NCBI RefSeq assembly: GCF_018130765.1
Contig: NZ_JAFCJZ010000019.1
Coordinates: 1 to 64,000, forward strand
Direction of reading: 5' to 3'
Length of the DNA: 64,000 nt
Origin: Bradyrhizobium iriomotense
GTDB lineage: Bacteria; Pseudomonadota; Alphaproteobacteria; Rhizobiales; Xanthobacteraceae
Below, piece by piece: positions 49,670-58,363 of this stretch. The notes beneath the pieces were generated by a model. That model was given only the letters and a program-made list of their open reading frames with translations. It was not told the DNA's origin and did no database searches. The position numbers and the translations under genes were made by a program. The stretch's first letter is position 1; each line of letters starts with the position of its first letter.

Positions 49670-50214
49670 CCTGCCGCCAGCGACCGAACCGGCTGCTCCA
49701 GGATGCAGCGGTTCGGCCGACGGATCGGCGCCTCCGCCGGCGGGCAATGCATGGCCGGCAGCGGACGCCCATCCGCCGACACAATGGGCCGAGGCGGCAT
49801 TCGTTCCTGTCTTGATCGGAAATTCGGGAAAAACCGGCAAACCATCTTCTGGTCTGCGCGCGTCTGCAGCAGCGGTATTCGCGCGCACCGGGAGAAATAG
49901 GAACATTTGCCAATATGCGCGGTTTTGACCCTTGACGATTTCGTGACAGGCGACGAAAGCTTGCGCCAACAGTTTTAGCGGGGAGGCGCCCCGGACGAGT
50001 CAAACCGGTCTGCACATATCAACGACAGACCTTCCAAGAGAGGGCTGCGGCATCGCCGCAGCCCTTTTCGCGTGAAGAGCCCAGGCGGGAAGCGGTTTCC
50101 CGATGCCGCAAAACACTTTATGGTGGCCCGAGGCCTCTGGCTGTTGACAAGTAATTTCGTAAAATCAAAGGCTTACGGATCTGGCTCAGGCTCGGCCGGC
50201 CTTTGGAGGGCAGT
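49670..50214. other. 545-base intergenic region between the response regulator and thrC
   Basis: No convincing protein gene. A strong plus-strand terminator lies at 50042-50068, too far (about 370 bases) from the regulator stop to be its obvious terminator. A candidate -35 TTGACG is near 49932-49937, but its -10 is poor. The thrC ribosome site GGAGG is at 50205-50209. A small RNA of up to about 130 bases ending at the terminator is possible. Confidence 0.5.
50042..50068 (+). terminator. Strong hairpin terminator 147 bases before thrC
   Basis: GGGCTGCGG, loop CATCG, CCGCAGCCC and TTTT. No annotated gene precedes it closely. It could end a small RNA, a long 3' UTR of the response regulator message, or form part of a thrC leader. 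Confidence 0.85.
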
Positions 50215-51633
50215 TTGACTCGTTATATCTCGACCCGGGGCGAGGCCCCTGAACTCGGCTTCTGCGACGTGATGCTGACCGGGCTCGCCCGTGACGGCGG
50301 CCTGTATGTACCGGCGACGTGGCCCCAGCTCCCGGCCGAGACCATCGCCGGTTTCTTCGGCCGCCCCTATTGGGAGGTCGCGGTCGACGTGATCCGTCCC
50401 TTCGCCGCAGGCGAGATCTCCGATGCCGAGCTCGGCCGCATGGCGAACGAAGCCTATGCCACCTTCCGTCATCCGGCCGTGGTGCCGCTGCGCCAGATGT
50501 CGCCGCACCAGTTCGTGCTGGAGTTGTTCCACGGTCCGACGCTGGCCTTCAAGGACGTGGCGATGCAGCTGATCTCGCGGCTGATGGATCACGTGCTCGC
50601 CAAGCGCGGCCAGCGCACCACCATCGTGGTCGCCACCTCCGGCGACACCGGCGGCGCCGCGGTCGAAGCCTTCGCGGGGCTCGAGAACGTCGACCTCATC
50701 GTGCTGTTCCCGCATGGCCGCATCTCCGAGGTGCAGCGGCGGATGATGACGACGACGGGCGCGGCCAACGTCCATGCGCTCGCCATCGAAGGCACTTTCG
50801 ACGACTGCCAGGCACTCGTGAAGGGCATGTTCAACAACCATCGCTTCCGCGATGCGACCTCGCTCTCTGGCGTCAACTCCATCAACTGGGCGCGCATCGT
50901 CGCCCAGGTGGTTTACTACTTCACCTCCGCCGTCGCCGTCGGTGCGCCGGCGCGCGCGGTGGATTTCGTGGTGCCGACCGGCAATTTCGGCGACATCTTC
51001 GCCGGCTACGTCGCCAAGCGCATGGGCCTGCCGGTGCGCACCCTGCGCATCGCCGCCAACGTCAACGACATCCTGGCGCGCACGCTGAAGACCGGCATCT
51101 ACGAGGTGCGCGAGGTGCACGCGACGGCGTCGCCGTCGATGGACATCCAGATCTCCTCGAATTTCGAGCGGCTGCTGTTCGAGGCCGGCCGGCGCGATGC
51201 CGCCGGCGTGCGCCGTCTGATGGAGTCGCTGAAGCAGTCCGGACGCTTCGTGCTGCCTGACGCAACGCTGGCCGGGATCCGCGAGGAGTTCGACGCCGGG
51301 CGCGCCGACGAGACCGAGACTGCCGCCGCGATCCGCGCCGCCTGGCGCGAGGCAGGCGAACTGGTCGACCCCCATACCGCGGTGGCGCTCGCCGTCGCCG
51401 ACCGCGACACCACCGACACCACGGTGCCCAGCATCGTGCTCTCCACCGCCCATCCGGCCAAATTCCCCGATGCGGTCGAAGCGGCCTGCGGCCAGCGGCC
51501 GCAACTGCCGGCCTGGCTCGACGGTCTCATGACCAAATCCGAACACATCAAGGTGATGAAGAACGATCAGGCCGAGGTCGAGCGGTTCGTGCTGTCGGTC
51601 AGCCGCGCCGCAAAGCAGGGAGTTGCCGGATGA
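50215..51633 (+). CDS. thrC: Threonine synthase
   Basis: Converts O-phosphohomoserine to threonine with pyridoxal phosphate. The 472-residue protein has the PLP lysine Lys113 in FHGPTLAFKDVAMQL, then VVATSGDTGGAAVEAF (phosphate loop), VLFPHGRISEVQRRMM and VDFVVPTGNFGDIFAGYVAK. TRYISTRGEAPELGFCDVML is the family N terminus. The start is TTG at 50215, with GGAGG five bases upstream; a TTG at 50203 is also in frame but is upstream of that ribosome site. The stop overlaps the next gene by four bases. Confidence 0.96.
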   Translation: MTRYISTRGEAPELGFCDVMLTGLARDGGLYVPATWPQLPAETIAGFFGRPYWEVAVDVIRPFAAGEISDAELGRMANEAYATFRHPAVVPLRQMSPHQFVLELFHGPTLAFKDVAMQLISRLMDHVLAKRGQRTTIVVATSGDTGGAAVEAFAGLENVDLIVLFPHGRISEVQRRMMTTTGAANVHALAIEGTFDDCQALVKGMFNNHRFRDATSLSGVNSINWARIVAQVVYYFTSAVAVGAPARAVDFVVPTGNFGDIFAGYVAKRMGLPVRTLRIAANVNDILARTLKTGIYEVREVHATASPSMDIQISSNFERLLFEAGRRDAAGVRRLMESLKQSGRFVLPDATLAGIREEFDAGRADETETAAAIRAAWREAGELVDPHTAVALAVADRDTTDTTVPSIVLSTAHPAKFPDAVEAACGQRPQLPAWLDGLMTKSEHIKVMKNDQAEVERFVLSVSRAAKQGVAG

Positions 51634-52919
51634 GCGTCGAGATTTCCAAGCTTGCGTCCGGCCTCACCGTCGTCACCGACAAGATGCCTCATCTCGAGAC
51701 CGCCGCGCTCGGCGTCTGGGCCGGCGTCGGCGGACGCGACGAGAAGCCCAACGAGCACGGCATCTCGCATCTCCTGGAGCACATGGCGTTCAAGGGCACG
51801 ACGAAACGCTCCTCGCGCGAGATCGTCGAGGAGATCGAGGCGGTCGGCGGCGACCTCAATGCCGGCACCTCGACCGAGACCACGTCCTATTATGCGCGGG
51901 TGCTGAAGGCCGACGTGCCGCTCGCGCTCGACGTGCTCGCCGACATCCTGGCCAATCCCGCCTTCGAGCCGGATGAGCTGGAGCGCGAGAAGAACGTCAT
52001 CGTGCAGGAGATCGGCGCCGCGCAGGACACGCCCGACGACGTCGTGTTCGAGCATCTCAACGAGCTCTGCTATCCCGACCAGCCGATGGGGCGTTCGCTG
52101 CTCGGCACCGCCAAGACGCTGCGCAGCTTCAACCGCGACATGCTGCGCGGCTATCTCTCGACGCATTATCGCGGCCCCGACATGGTGGTGGCGGCCGCCG
52201 GCGCGGTCGATCACGGCCAGGTTGTCGCCGAGGTCGAGAAGCGCTTTGCGAGCTTCGAGGCGACGCCGGGCCCGAAGCCGCAATCCGCCCAGTTCGGTAA
52301 GGGCGGCGCCAAGGTGGTGCATCGCGAGCTCGAGCAGGCGCATCTGACGCTGGCGCTGGAAGGCGTGCCGCAGAACGACCTGTCGCTTTTTTCGCTTCAG
52401 GTTTTCACCAACGTCCTCGGCGGCGGAATGTCGTCGCGGCTGTTCCAGGAGGTGCGCGAGAAGCGTGGCCTCTGCTACTCGATCTACTCGTTCCACGCGC
52501 CCTATACGGATACCGGCTTCTTCGGCCTTTACACTGGTACCGATCCGGCCGACGCGCCGGAGATGATGGAGGTCGTGGTCGACATCATGAACGATTCGGT
52601 GGAGACGCTGACCGAGGCCGAGATCGCGCGCGCCAAGGCGCAGATGAAGGCAGGGCTCCTGATGGCGCTGGAGAGCTGCTCGTCCCGCGCCGAGCAGCTC
52701 GCCCGGCACGTGCTCGCCTATGGCCGGCCGCAGACGGTGCAGGAACTGGTGGCCCGGATCGACGCCGTCAGCGTCGAATCGACCCGGGACGCCGCGCGTG
52801 CACTGCTTTCGCGCAGCCGCCCTGCAGTTGTCGCATTAGGCAGCGGCAGGGGTCTGGACACGGCGGTGTCTTTTGCGGAAGGATTGACTCGGGCGCGTGC
52901 CAAGGCGCGGCTGCATTAG
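51630..52919 (+). CDS. M16 family metallopeptidase (mitochondrial processing peptidase-like)
   Basis: A zinc peptidase of 429 residues. The inverted zinc motif is HGISHLLEHMAFKGT (HxxEH), with the third ligand Glu in the NAGTSTETTSYYARV to DELEREKNVIVQEIGAAQDT region. The second half (about 220-429) is the inactive M16 repeat (LGGGMSSRLFQEVREKRGLC). Relatives are close to the beta subunit of mitochondrial MPP. Position downstream of thrC with ATGA overlap is common in alphaproteobacteria; the natural substrate is unknown. Confidence 0.94.
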   Translation: MSVEISKLASGLTVVTDKMPHLETAALGVWAGVGGRDEKPNEHGISHLLEHMAFKGTTKRSSREIVEEIEAVGGDLNAGTSTETTSYYARVLKADVPLALDVLADILANPAFEPDELEREKNVIVQEIGAAQDTPDDVVFEHLNELCYPDQPMGRSLLGTAKTLRSFNRDMLRGYLSTHYRGPDMVVAAAGAVDHGQVVAEVEKRFASFEATPGPKPQSAQFGKGGAKVVHRELEQAHLTLALEGVPQNDLSLFSLQVFTNVLGGGMSSRLFQEVREKRGLCYSIYSFHAPYTDTGFFGLYTGTDPADAPEMMEVVVDIMNDSVETLTEAEIARAKAQMKAGLLMALESCSSRAEQLARHVLAYGRPQTVQELVARIDAVSVESTRDAARALLSRSRPAVVALGSGRGLDTAVSFAEGLTRARAKARLH

Positions 52920-52958
52920 GAGCCGCGTTAGGGAGCCCCCGCCCCGGGAAGCATCACC

Positions 52959-53546
52959 ATGGCCCTCTTTCGCCTGCCGTCCAGTGGACCCGCTGCCCTC
53001 GCCCCCCGCGGCAACGGTCTGTTGCTGCGCGCGCCGCAGATGTCGGATTTCCTGCAATGGGCTCACCTGCGCGAGACCAGCCGCGACTATCTCACGCCCT
53101 GGGAGCCGATCTGGCCGTCGGACGATCTGACGCGCTCCGGCTTCCGCCGCCGCCTGCGCCGCTATTCCGAGGACATCGCCGCGGACCGCTCCTACCCCTT
53201 CCTGATCTTCCGTGAGCTCGACGGCGCCATGGTCGGCGGCATCACGCTCGCCAATGTCCGGCGCGGCATCGTGCAGGCCGGCACCATCGGCTATTGGATC
53301 GGCCAGCCCCATGCCCATCGCGGCTACATGACGGCCGCGCTGCGGGTGTTGCTGCCGACGCTGTTCGGCGAGCTCAATTTGCACCGGGTCGAGGCCGCCT
53401 GCATCCCCACCAATGCGCCGTCGATCCGGGTGCTGGAGAAGTGCGGCTTCTCCCGCGAGGGCCTTGCACGCCGCTATCTCTGCATCAACGGGGTCTGGCA
53501 GGACCACCTGCTGTTCGGCCTGCTGCACGAGGATTTCCGCGGCTGA
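52959..53546 (+). CDS. GNAT family acetyltransferase, RimJ-like
   Basis: A 195-residue N-acetyltransferase. APQMSDFLQWAHLRETSRDY, then LTPWEPIWPSDDL, is the RimJ/RimL-like beginning. The acetyl-CoA site is in IGYWIGQPHAHRGYMTAALR, and ACIPTNAPSIRVLEKCGFSR is the C-terminal signature. Proteins of this type acetylate ribosomal or other N termini; the target here is not known. It is the third gene in line after thrC and the M16 peptidase (39-base gap), a familiar alphaproteobacterial order. Confidence 0.9.
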   Translation: MALFRLPSSGPAALAPRGNGLLLRAPQMSDFLQWAHLRETSRDYLTPWEPIWPSDDLTRSGFRRRLRRYSEDIAADRSYPFLIFRELDGAMVGGITLANVRRGIVQAGTIGYWIGQPHAHRGYMTAALRVLLPTLFGELNLHRVEAACIPTNAPSIRVLEKCGFSREGLARRYLCINGVWQDHLLFGLLHEDFRG

Positions 53547-53646
53547 GCCGCCCGATTCGTGTAGCCAAATCCCTTTTTGCTGCCTTGGGTTCGCCGATTT
53601 TGGCGATATAACCCGGCCGGAACATTGTCATGGAGTATGGGCGTTG

Positions 53647-54303
53647 ATGGTGAAGGAGCTTCGGTCGTCGCGGACGACGTTGCGGCGGGGGACGGCGGTC
53701 GCGCTGGCGTTGTCGGTTGCGCTCGCCTCGGTCTCGCCGGTGGCGGCCCAATCGTTGAGCGACCGCTTCAAGAGCCTGTTCGGCGGCAAGTCCGACGAGC
53801 AGCCCGCCCAGCCCAAGCCGGCGCCCGCGCCCGGCCAGCCCGCGGCCGATGACGACGTCGATTGCCCGCAGGTCACGGTGCGTGCCGGAGCCTCCACCTA
53901 CGCGGTCGGCGCCGGCGGCAAGCCGGCCGCCGGCAATGACGTGCGCTACCAGGCCACGATCACCAAGATGGCACGCGAATGCATCCGGAGCGGCGGTGAT
54001 ATCACGGCTCGGATCGGCATCCAGGGCCGCGTCATCGCCGGTCCCGCCGGGGCGCCTGCCACGGTCGAGGTTCCCCTGCGCGTCGCCGTGGTGCAGGGCG
54101 GCGTCGGCGAGAAGGTGATCGCCTCGAAGGCCTACCGGACCACGGTCGAGATGTCGGAGGGCGGCAGCGTGCCCTTCACCATGGTCGTCGAGGATCTGGT
54201 CTATCCGGTGCCGTCAGCTGCGACCGCCGATTCCTACATCTTCTACGTCGGCTTCGACCCGCAGGCGCTCTCGCCCGAGCCGAAGGGGCGCAAGAAGAAG
54301 TAG
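53647..54303 (+). CDS. Conserved exported protein, unknown function
   Basis: A 218-residue protein with a signal peptide (GTAVALALSVALASVSPVAA, then Q). The mature part has a Lys/Pro/Ala-rich linker (about 45-75) and a beta-rich domain from DVDCPQVTVRAGASTYAVG to the end, with two cysteines likely bonded (DVDCPQ, ARECIRS). The C terminus is basic (KGRKKK). No enzymatic motif was seen. I recognise the pattern as an alphaproteobacterial conserved hypothetical but cannot name a family. It is the last plus-strand gene before the minus-strand dap cluster. Confidence 0.8.
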   Translation: MVKELRSSRTTLRRGTAVALALSVALASVSPVAAQSLSDRFKSLFGGKSDEQPAQPKPAPAPGQPAADDDVDCPQVTVRAGASTYAVGAGGKPAAGNDVRYQATITKMARECIRSGGDITARIGIQGRVIAGPAGAPATVEVPLRVAVVQGGVGEKVIASKAYRTTVEMSEGGSVPFTMVVEDLVYPVPSAATADSYIFYVGFDPQALSPEPKGRKKK

Positions 54304-54336
54304 GCGGCGAATTCAGCTCTGTAGGGCGCGTGCGCC

Positions 54337-55503
54337 TTACGCGAAATAGCGCGTCAGGATCCCGCGATACACCTTCGTCAGCTTTTCCAGATCCGTCACC
54401 GGCACGCGCTCGTCGACCTGGTGCATGGTCTGGCCGACCAGGCCGAATTCGATCACCGGGCAATAGCTCGAGATGAAGCGCGCGTCCGACGTGCCGCCCG
54501 AGGTCGACAGCTCGGGCTTGCGTCCCGTCACCTCCTCGATCGCGGACACCGCCAGATCGGTGAACGGGCCGGGCTTGGTCACGAACACGTTGGAGTTCGA
54601 CGGCTCCCACACGATGCGGGCCTTGATGCGGTTGCCACAGGCTTTGGCGAGGCGCGTCTCGACCAGCTCGCGCAGGCTCGCCTGGGTGTGGTTGTCGTTG
54701 TAGCGGATGTTGAATTTCGCGCGGGCCTCACCGGGGATGACGTTGGAGGCCTTGTTGCCAACGTCCACGGACGTGAATTCGAGATTGGAGGCCTGGAACT
54801 GGGCGCTGCCATGGTCGAGCGGCTCGTCGGAGATCGCAACGATCAGCCGCGAGATGTCAGGCACCGGATTGGCCGCGCGATGCGGATAGGCGACATGGCC
54901 CTGCACGCCGTCGACATACAGCGTGCCGGATTGCGAGCCGCGGCGGCCGACCTTGATGGTGTCGCCGAGCGTCTCGACATTGGAGGGCTCGCCCAGCACG
55001 CAATGGTCGAACTTCTCGCCTCGCTCCGCGGCCCATTTCAAGAGCTTGATGGTGCCGTTGATGGAGACGTCTTCCTCGTCGCCGGTGATCAGGAACGAGA
55101 TCGAACCTTTTCCATCGGCGCGAGGCTTGCCGCCGTTGGCCGCGAGATGCTCGAGCACCGCGGCGGCGGAGCAGGCGATGCCGCCCTTCATGTCGACCGC
55201 GCCGCGGCCGTGCAGCACGCCGTCCTTCACCTCGCCGGAGAACGCGCCGACGCTCCAGGCGCTCTCGTCGCCCGGCGGCACCACGTCGGTGTGCCCGGCG
55301 AAGGTGATGTGCGGGCCTTCGGTGCCGATCCGCGCATAGAGATTGTCGACGTCGGCGGTGCCTTCCTCGCTGAAGGTCACGCGGTGACAGGTGAAGCCGG
55401 CGGCGCCGAGGGCTTTTTCAAGCACTCCCAGCGCACCGGCGTCGGCCGGGGTTACCGAGGGGCAGCGGATGAGATCGCGGGCAATCGAGAGAGCATCGGT
55501 CAT
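54337..55503 (-). CDS. dapE: Succinyl-diaminopimelate desuccinylase
   Basis: Removes succinate from N-succinyl-LL-diaminopimelate in lysine and peptidoglycan precursor synthesis. The 388-residue M20-family enzyme has the metal-binding segments ITFAGHTDVVPPGDESAW, LHGRGAVDMKGGIACSA, ITGDEEDVSINGT (catalytic Glu pair) and GEPSNVETLGD. GGTSDARFI is the dimer-domain end signature. It overlaps the DUF805 gene by four bases and follows dapD on the same strand, so both dap genes may be co-transcribed. Confidence 0.96.
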   Translation of the reverse strand: MTDALSIARDLIRCPSVTPADAGALGVLEKALGAAGFTCHRVTFSEEGTADVDNLYARIGTEGPHITFAGHTDVVPPGDESAWSVGAFSGEVKDGVLHGRGAVDMKGGIACSAAAVLEHLAANGGKPRADGKGSISFLITGDEEDVSINGTIKLLKWAAERGEKFDHCVLGEPSNVETLGDTIKVGRRGSQSGTLYVDGVQGHVAYPHRAANPVPDISRLIVAISDEPLDHGSAQFQASNLEFTSVDVGNKASNVIPGEARAKFNIRYNDNHTQASLRELVETRLAKACGNRIKARIVWEPSNSNVFVTKPGPFTDLAVSAIEEVTGRKPELSTSGGTSDARFISSYCPVIEFGLVGQTMHQVDERVPVTDLEKLTKVYRGILTRYFA

Positions 55504-56150
55504 GCGCCCCGCTTAACATGCATGCCGCCGGGTGGGCTAGCACTGGGCGGGACAATTTCGATCTCGTGGCTCTGGTCCCACCTTTTCGCGGATGGCGCGG
55601 CCGATGCCGAACTGTCCTCGATCTCGAGAAGCGGATCGGGGCCGAAGCGGTTGTGGCCCGAGGTGCCGGGCCGGCAGAACATTTCGACGAAGCCCCACAG
55701 CCACAGGATGGAGAAGGGCAGGCTGAGCGAAAGAATCCAGCTCAACTTGGGCAGCAGGTCCGCGAACTGGCTGAACAGGCCGGGCAGGAAGAAGAACAGA
55801 ACGATCCACCAGCCACTCCTGTCGCGATCGTGCAGCCGCTTGATCGCCGTCGCCAGGAAGATCCATGAGAATAGCGCGAGGCCAGATGCCTTCAGGATCA
55901 GGTCCGTGCGGTCGAGGGACGCCAGCGAACGATAGGCCCGGGGATCGACCAGCTTGAAGAGATCGTCGAGGCCGAAGTCGAAATCGAGTTTCAGGGATAG
56001 CTTCAACGCCCCCTCGGCGCTGATGAGGTGAATCACCTGACCGATCACCCCAAGCAGGGCCGCCAGCAGCGCGACGATCAGCAGCGCCTGCCACAGCAAA
56101 GCGCGGTTGATGCGGCCGTCGAAGCGGAAGAGATACCAGGTCCAGTCCAT
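55500..56150 (-). CDS. DUF805 family membrane protein
   Basis: A 216-residue protein with four hydrophobic segments. The opening MDWTWYLFRFDGRINRALLW and the later ATAIKRLHDRDRSGWWIVLF are the DUF805 signature, while PGTSGHNRFGPDPLLEI is the common end. The function is unknown. A soluble C-terminal tail of about 40 residues follows. The start is ATG at 56150; the open frame upstream of it is repeat-derived. Its last four bases are the dapE start (ATGA), so it is coupled to dapE. Confidence 0.9.
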   Translation of the reverse strand: MDWTWYLFRFDGRINRALLWQALLIVALLAALLGVIGQVIHLISAEGALKLSLKLDFDFGLDDLFKLVDPRAYRSLASLDRTDLILKASGLALFSWIFLATAIKRLHDRDRSGWWIVLFFFLPGLFSQFADLLPKLSWILSLSLPFSILWLWGFVEMFCRPGTSGHNRFGPDPLLEIEDSSASAAPSAKRWDQSHEIEIVPPSASPPGGMHVKRGA

Positions 56151-56228
56151 GCGAAGGGGCTCCGGGCGGGAGGAGCCGCCCGGATATTGGTCGCGATGGA
56201 AGGAGGGAGGGTTCGATAGGGCTCTCTT

Positions 56229-56372
56229 CACCTCGCCCCGCCTGCGGGGAGAGGTCGGATTGCGAAGCAATCCGGGTGAGGGGGTACAGGTCTCGCGGCC
56301 ATCTCATCCGTGGAGAGAGGCCCCTCACCCCAACCCTCTCCCCGCAAGAACGGGGAGAGGGGGAGGAGAGAG
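56229..56372. repeat. CTCCCCGC-type palindromic repeat, copy 6
   Basis: The left module has CCCCGCCTGCGGGGAGAGG then GGATTGCGAAGCAATCCGGG. The right module has CCCCTCACCCCAACCCTCTC and CCCCGCAAGAACGGGGAGAG. It lies between the dapD stop and the DUF805 start. A hairpin there could reduce read-through from dapD to dapE. Confidence 0.85.
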
Positions 56373-56374
56373 TC

Positions 56375-57220
56375 TTAATCCCGCAGCAGCTCGTTGATGC
56401 TGGTCTTCGAGCGCGTGCGCTCGTCGACGCGCTTGACGATGACGGCGCAGGCGGTGCTCGGGCCGATCTGGCCGTTCTTCATCGGCTTGCCGGGCAGCGC
56501 GCCGGGCACCACCACCGAATATTCCGGCACTTCGCCCATGAAGACCTCGCCGGTCTCGCGGTCGACGATCTTGGTTGAGGCACCCAAAAACACGCCCATC
56601 GCCAGCACCGCGCCCTTGCGCACGATCACGCCCTCGGCGACCTCGCTGCGCGCGCCGATGAAGCAGTCGTCCTCGATGATCACGGGCTCGGCCTGCAGCG
56701 GTTCGAGCACGCCGCCGATGCCGGCGCCGCCGGAGATGTGCACGCGCTTGCCGATCTGCGCGCAGGAGCCGACGGTGGCCCAGGTGTCGACCATGGTGCT
56801 CTCATCGACATAGGCGCCGAGATTGACGAAGGACGGCATCAGCACGACGTTCTTGGCGATGAAGGCCGAGCGGCGGACGACCGCGCCGGGCACTGCGCGA
56901 AAACCGGCATCGCGAAAGCGGTTCGGGCCCCAGCCCTCGAACTTCGAGGGCACCTTGTCCCACCAGCTCGCCTTGCCGGGACCGCCGGGAATGACGTCCA
57001 TGTCGTTGAGGCGGAACGACAGCAGCACGGCCTTCTTCAGCCACTGGTTGACCTTCCACTTGCCGTCAGCGCCGCGCTCGGCAACGCGCGCCTCGCCCTT
57101 GTCCAGGGTCTCCAGCACCTGGTCCACGGCCTCGCGCACCTCGCCCTTGGTCGAGGTCGAGATGCCGTCACGCGCGTCGAAGGCGCTGTTGATGGTGGAT
57201 TCGAGGGCGGACAGGGACAT
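56375..57220 (-). CDS. dapD: Tetrahydrodipicolinate N-succinyltransferase
   Basis: Transfers succinyl from succinyl-CoA to tetrahydrodipicolinate in the lysine/diaminopimelate pathway. The 281-residue protein has the left-handed beta-helix hexapeptide region from about residue 110 (FRAVPGAVVRRSAFIAKNVV, MPSFVNLGAYVDESTMVDTW). ISGGAGIGGVLEPLQAEPVI and EDDCFIGARSEVAEGVIVRK are strong DapD segments. Length is standard. GAGGAAA lies about eight bases before the ATG at 57220; the open frame further upstream is repeat-derived. It supplies the substrate chain that ends at dapE downstream. Confidence 0.96.
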   Translation of the reverse strand: MSLSALESTINSAFDARDGISTSTKGEVREAVDQVLETLDKGEARVAERGADGKWKVNQWLKKAVLLSFRLNDMDVIPGGPGKASWWDKVPSKFEGWGPNRFRDAGFRAVPGAVVRRSAFIAKNVVLMPSFVNLGAYVDESTMVDTWATVGSCAQIGKRVHISGGAGIGGVLEPLQAEPVIIEDDCFIGARSEVAEGVIVRKGAVLAMGVFLGASTKIVDRETGEVFMGEVPEYSVVVPGALPGKPMKNGQIGPSTACAVIVKRVDERTRSKTSINELLRD

Positions 57221-57298
57221 CGGGATTTCCTCTTCGGAGCGGGAATTTTGATGGGATTGGGGCGCTTTTTCGGGATTTGGAGGGGCGGAGTCAAGGCA

Positions 57299-57452
57299 TA
57301 CTCCGTTGTCGTCCCGGGGCGCGCGAAGCGCGAGCCCGGGACCCATAGCCACAGGCAGGTGTTTGGCGAAGACTCGGAGTTACCAATCCGGCGCTACAAC
57401 TACGTCCTGTGGTTATGGGTCCCGGACTCGCTTCGCGCCCCGGGACGACAGC
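57299..57452. repeat. GTCCCGGGACCCATA-type palindromic repeat, left copy
   Basis: Outer arms TTGTCGTCCCGGGGCGCG and CGCCCCGGGACGACAG; inner arms GGGACCCATAGCCACAGG and CCTGTGGTTATGGGTCCC. The unique centre contains TTTGGCGAAGA. It abuts the 3' end of the HAD gene. The second copy is at 58190-58331 in the same orientation. Confidence 0.88.
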
Positions 57453-57454
57453 GG

Positions 57455-58147
57455 TTATTTCGGTGACAGCCCGGCCAAAAACCCCGCCAGATCGTCCGTG
57501 ACATGGTCGACATGGGCGGCGTCCCGGCCCTCCAGTTCCCAGTCCTCGCGCACCACCTCTTTCGTTCCGTCCGGCACCACCAGCACGGTGGTCATGCCGA
57601 GCTCGTGCGGGACGGTGAGGTTGCGGGCGAGGTCCTCGAACATGGCGGCGCGGGTCGGATCGACCGAATGGTCCACGAGGAATTTCCGGTAGGTCTGCGG
57701 CGCCGGCTTCGGCTCGAATTCGGCGGCGATGATGTCGAACACGCCGTCGAAATGGCCGGTGAAGCCGAGCCTTGCCAGCACCGCATCGACATGGTCGACC
57801 GAGCCGTTGGTCAGGATCAGTTTTCGTCCCGGCAGTTTTGCGATGGCGGCGCCGAGCGCAGGGTTCGGCTCGAGCGGCGAATGGTCGATCTTGTGGACGT
57901 AAGCGAGGTAGTCGTCGGCGCGGACGCCATGCAGGGTCATCATGCCGCGCATGGTGGTGCCGAAGCGGCGATAATAGTCCTTCTGGATGCTGCGCGCTTC
58001 TGCGGGTGTCACGTTCAGCCAGTTGCACACGAACTCGCCGATTCTAGCGTCGACCTGCTGCCACAGATTGACGTGATGCGGATACAGCGTGTTGTCGAGG
58101 TCGAACACCCAGGTGTCGACGTAGGTGAAGCTGCGGCGGGAGGTCAT
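57455..58147 (-). CDS. HAD-family pyrimidine 5'-nucleotidase
   Basis: A phosphatase of 230 residues. HAD motif I is WVFDLDNTLYPHHVNLW, with the nucleophile and acid aspartates in DLDNT. Motif II is LILTNGSVDHV, the lysine is in FEPKPAPQTYRKFL, and the last acidic motif is AMFEDLARNL. The DLDNTLYP form and length fit the pyrimidine 5'-nucleotidase (SDT1/YjjG-like) branch. It probably dephosphorylates nucleoside monophosphates. It is bracketed on both sides by copies of the same repeat. Confidence 0.92.
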   Translation of the reverse strand: MTSRRSFTYVDTWVFDLDNTLYPHHVNLWQQVDARIGEFVCNWLNVTPAEARSIQKDYYRRFGTTMRGMMTLHGVRADDYLAYVHKIDHSPLEPNPALGAAIAKLPGRKLILTNGSVDHVDAVLARLGFTGHFDGVFDIIAAEFEPKPAPQTYRKFLVDHSVDPTRAAMFEDLARNLTVPHELGMTTVLVVPDGTKEVVREDWELEGRDAAHVDHVTDDLAGFLAGLSPK

Positions 58148-58189
58148 CTCAACTCTCTATCTGTTGGGCGCACGCGCTGTCCCACTCTC

Positions 58190-58331
58190 CGCTGTCGTCC
58201 CGGACAAGCGAAGCGCAGATCCGGGACCCATAACCACAGGGAGGAGTTTGGCGAAGATTGACAACCAGCATCTCGCGCCAGAACTGCGGCCTGTGGTTAT
58301 GGGTCCCCGCGTTCGCGGGGACGACACCGGT
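58190..58331. repeat. GTCCCGGGACCCATA-type palindromic repeat, right copy
   Basis: Outer arms TGTCGTCCCGGACAAGCG and CGCGGGGACGACA; inner arms GGGACCCATAACCACAGG and CCTGTGGTTATGGGTCCC. The centre again contains TTTGGCGAAGA. It has the same orientation as the copy at 57299-57452, and the two enclose the HAD nucleotidase gene. Confidence 0.88.
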
Positions 58332-58363
58332 ATATGTCGTGACACCAGTATCACAGCGATCCC

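Noticed and set aside
57299..58331. A composite transposon around the HAD gene.
   Set aside because: The flanking repeats are short palindromes without a transposase gene or target-site duplication that I can see. Only the direct-repeat arrangement is kept as a finding.
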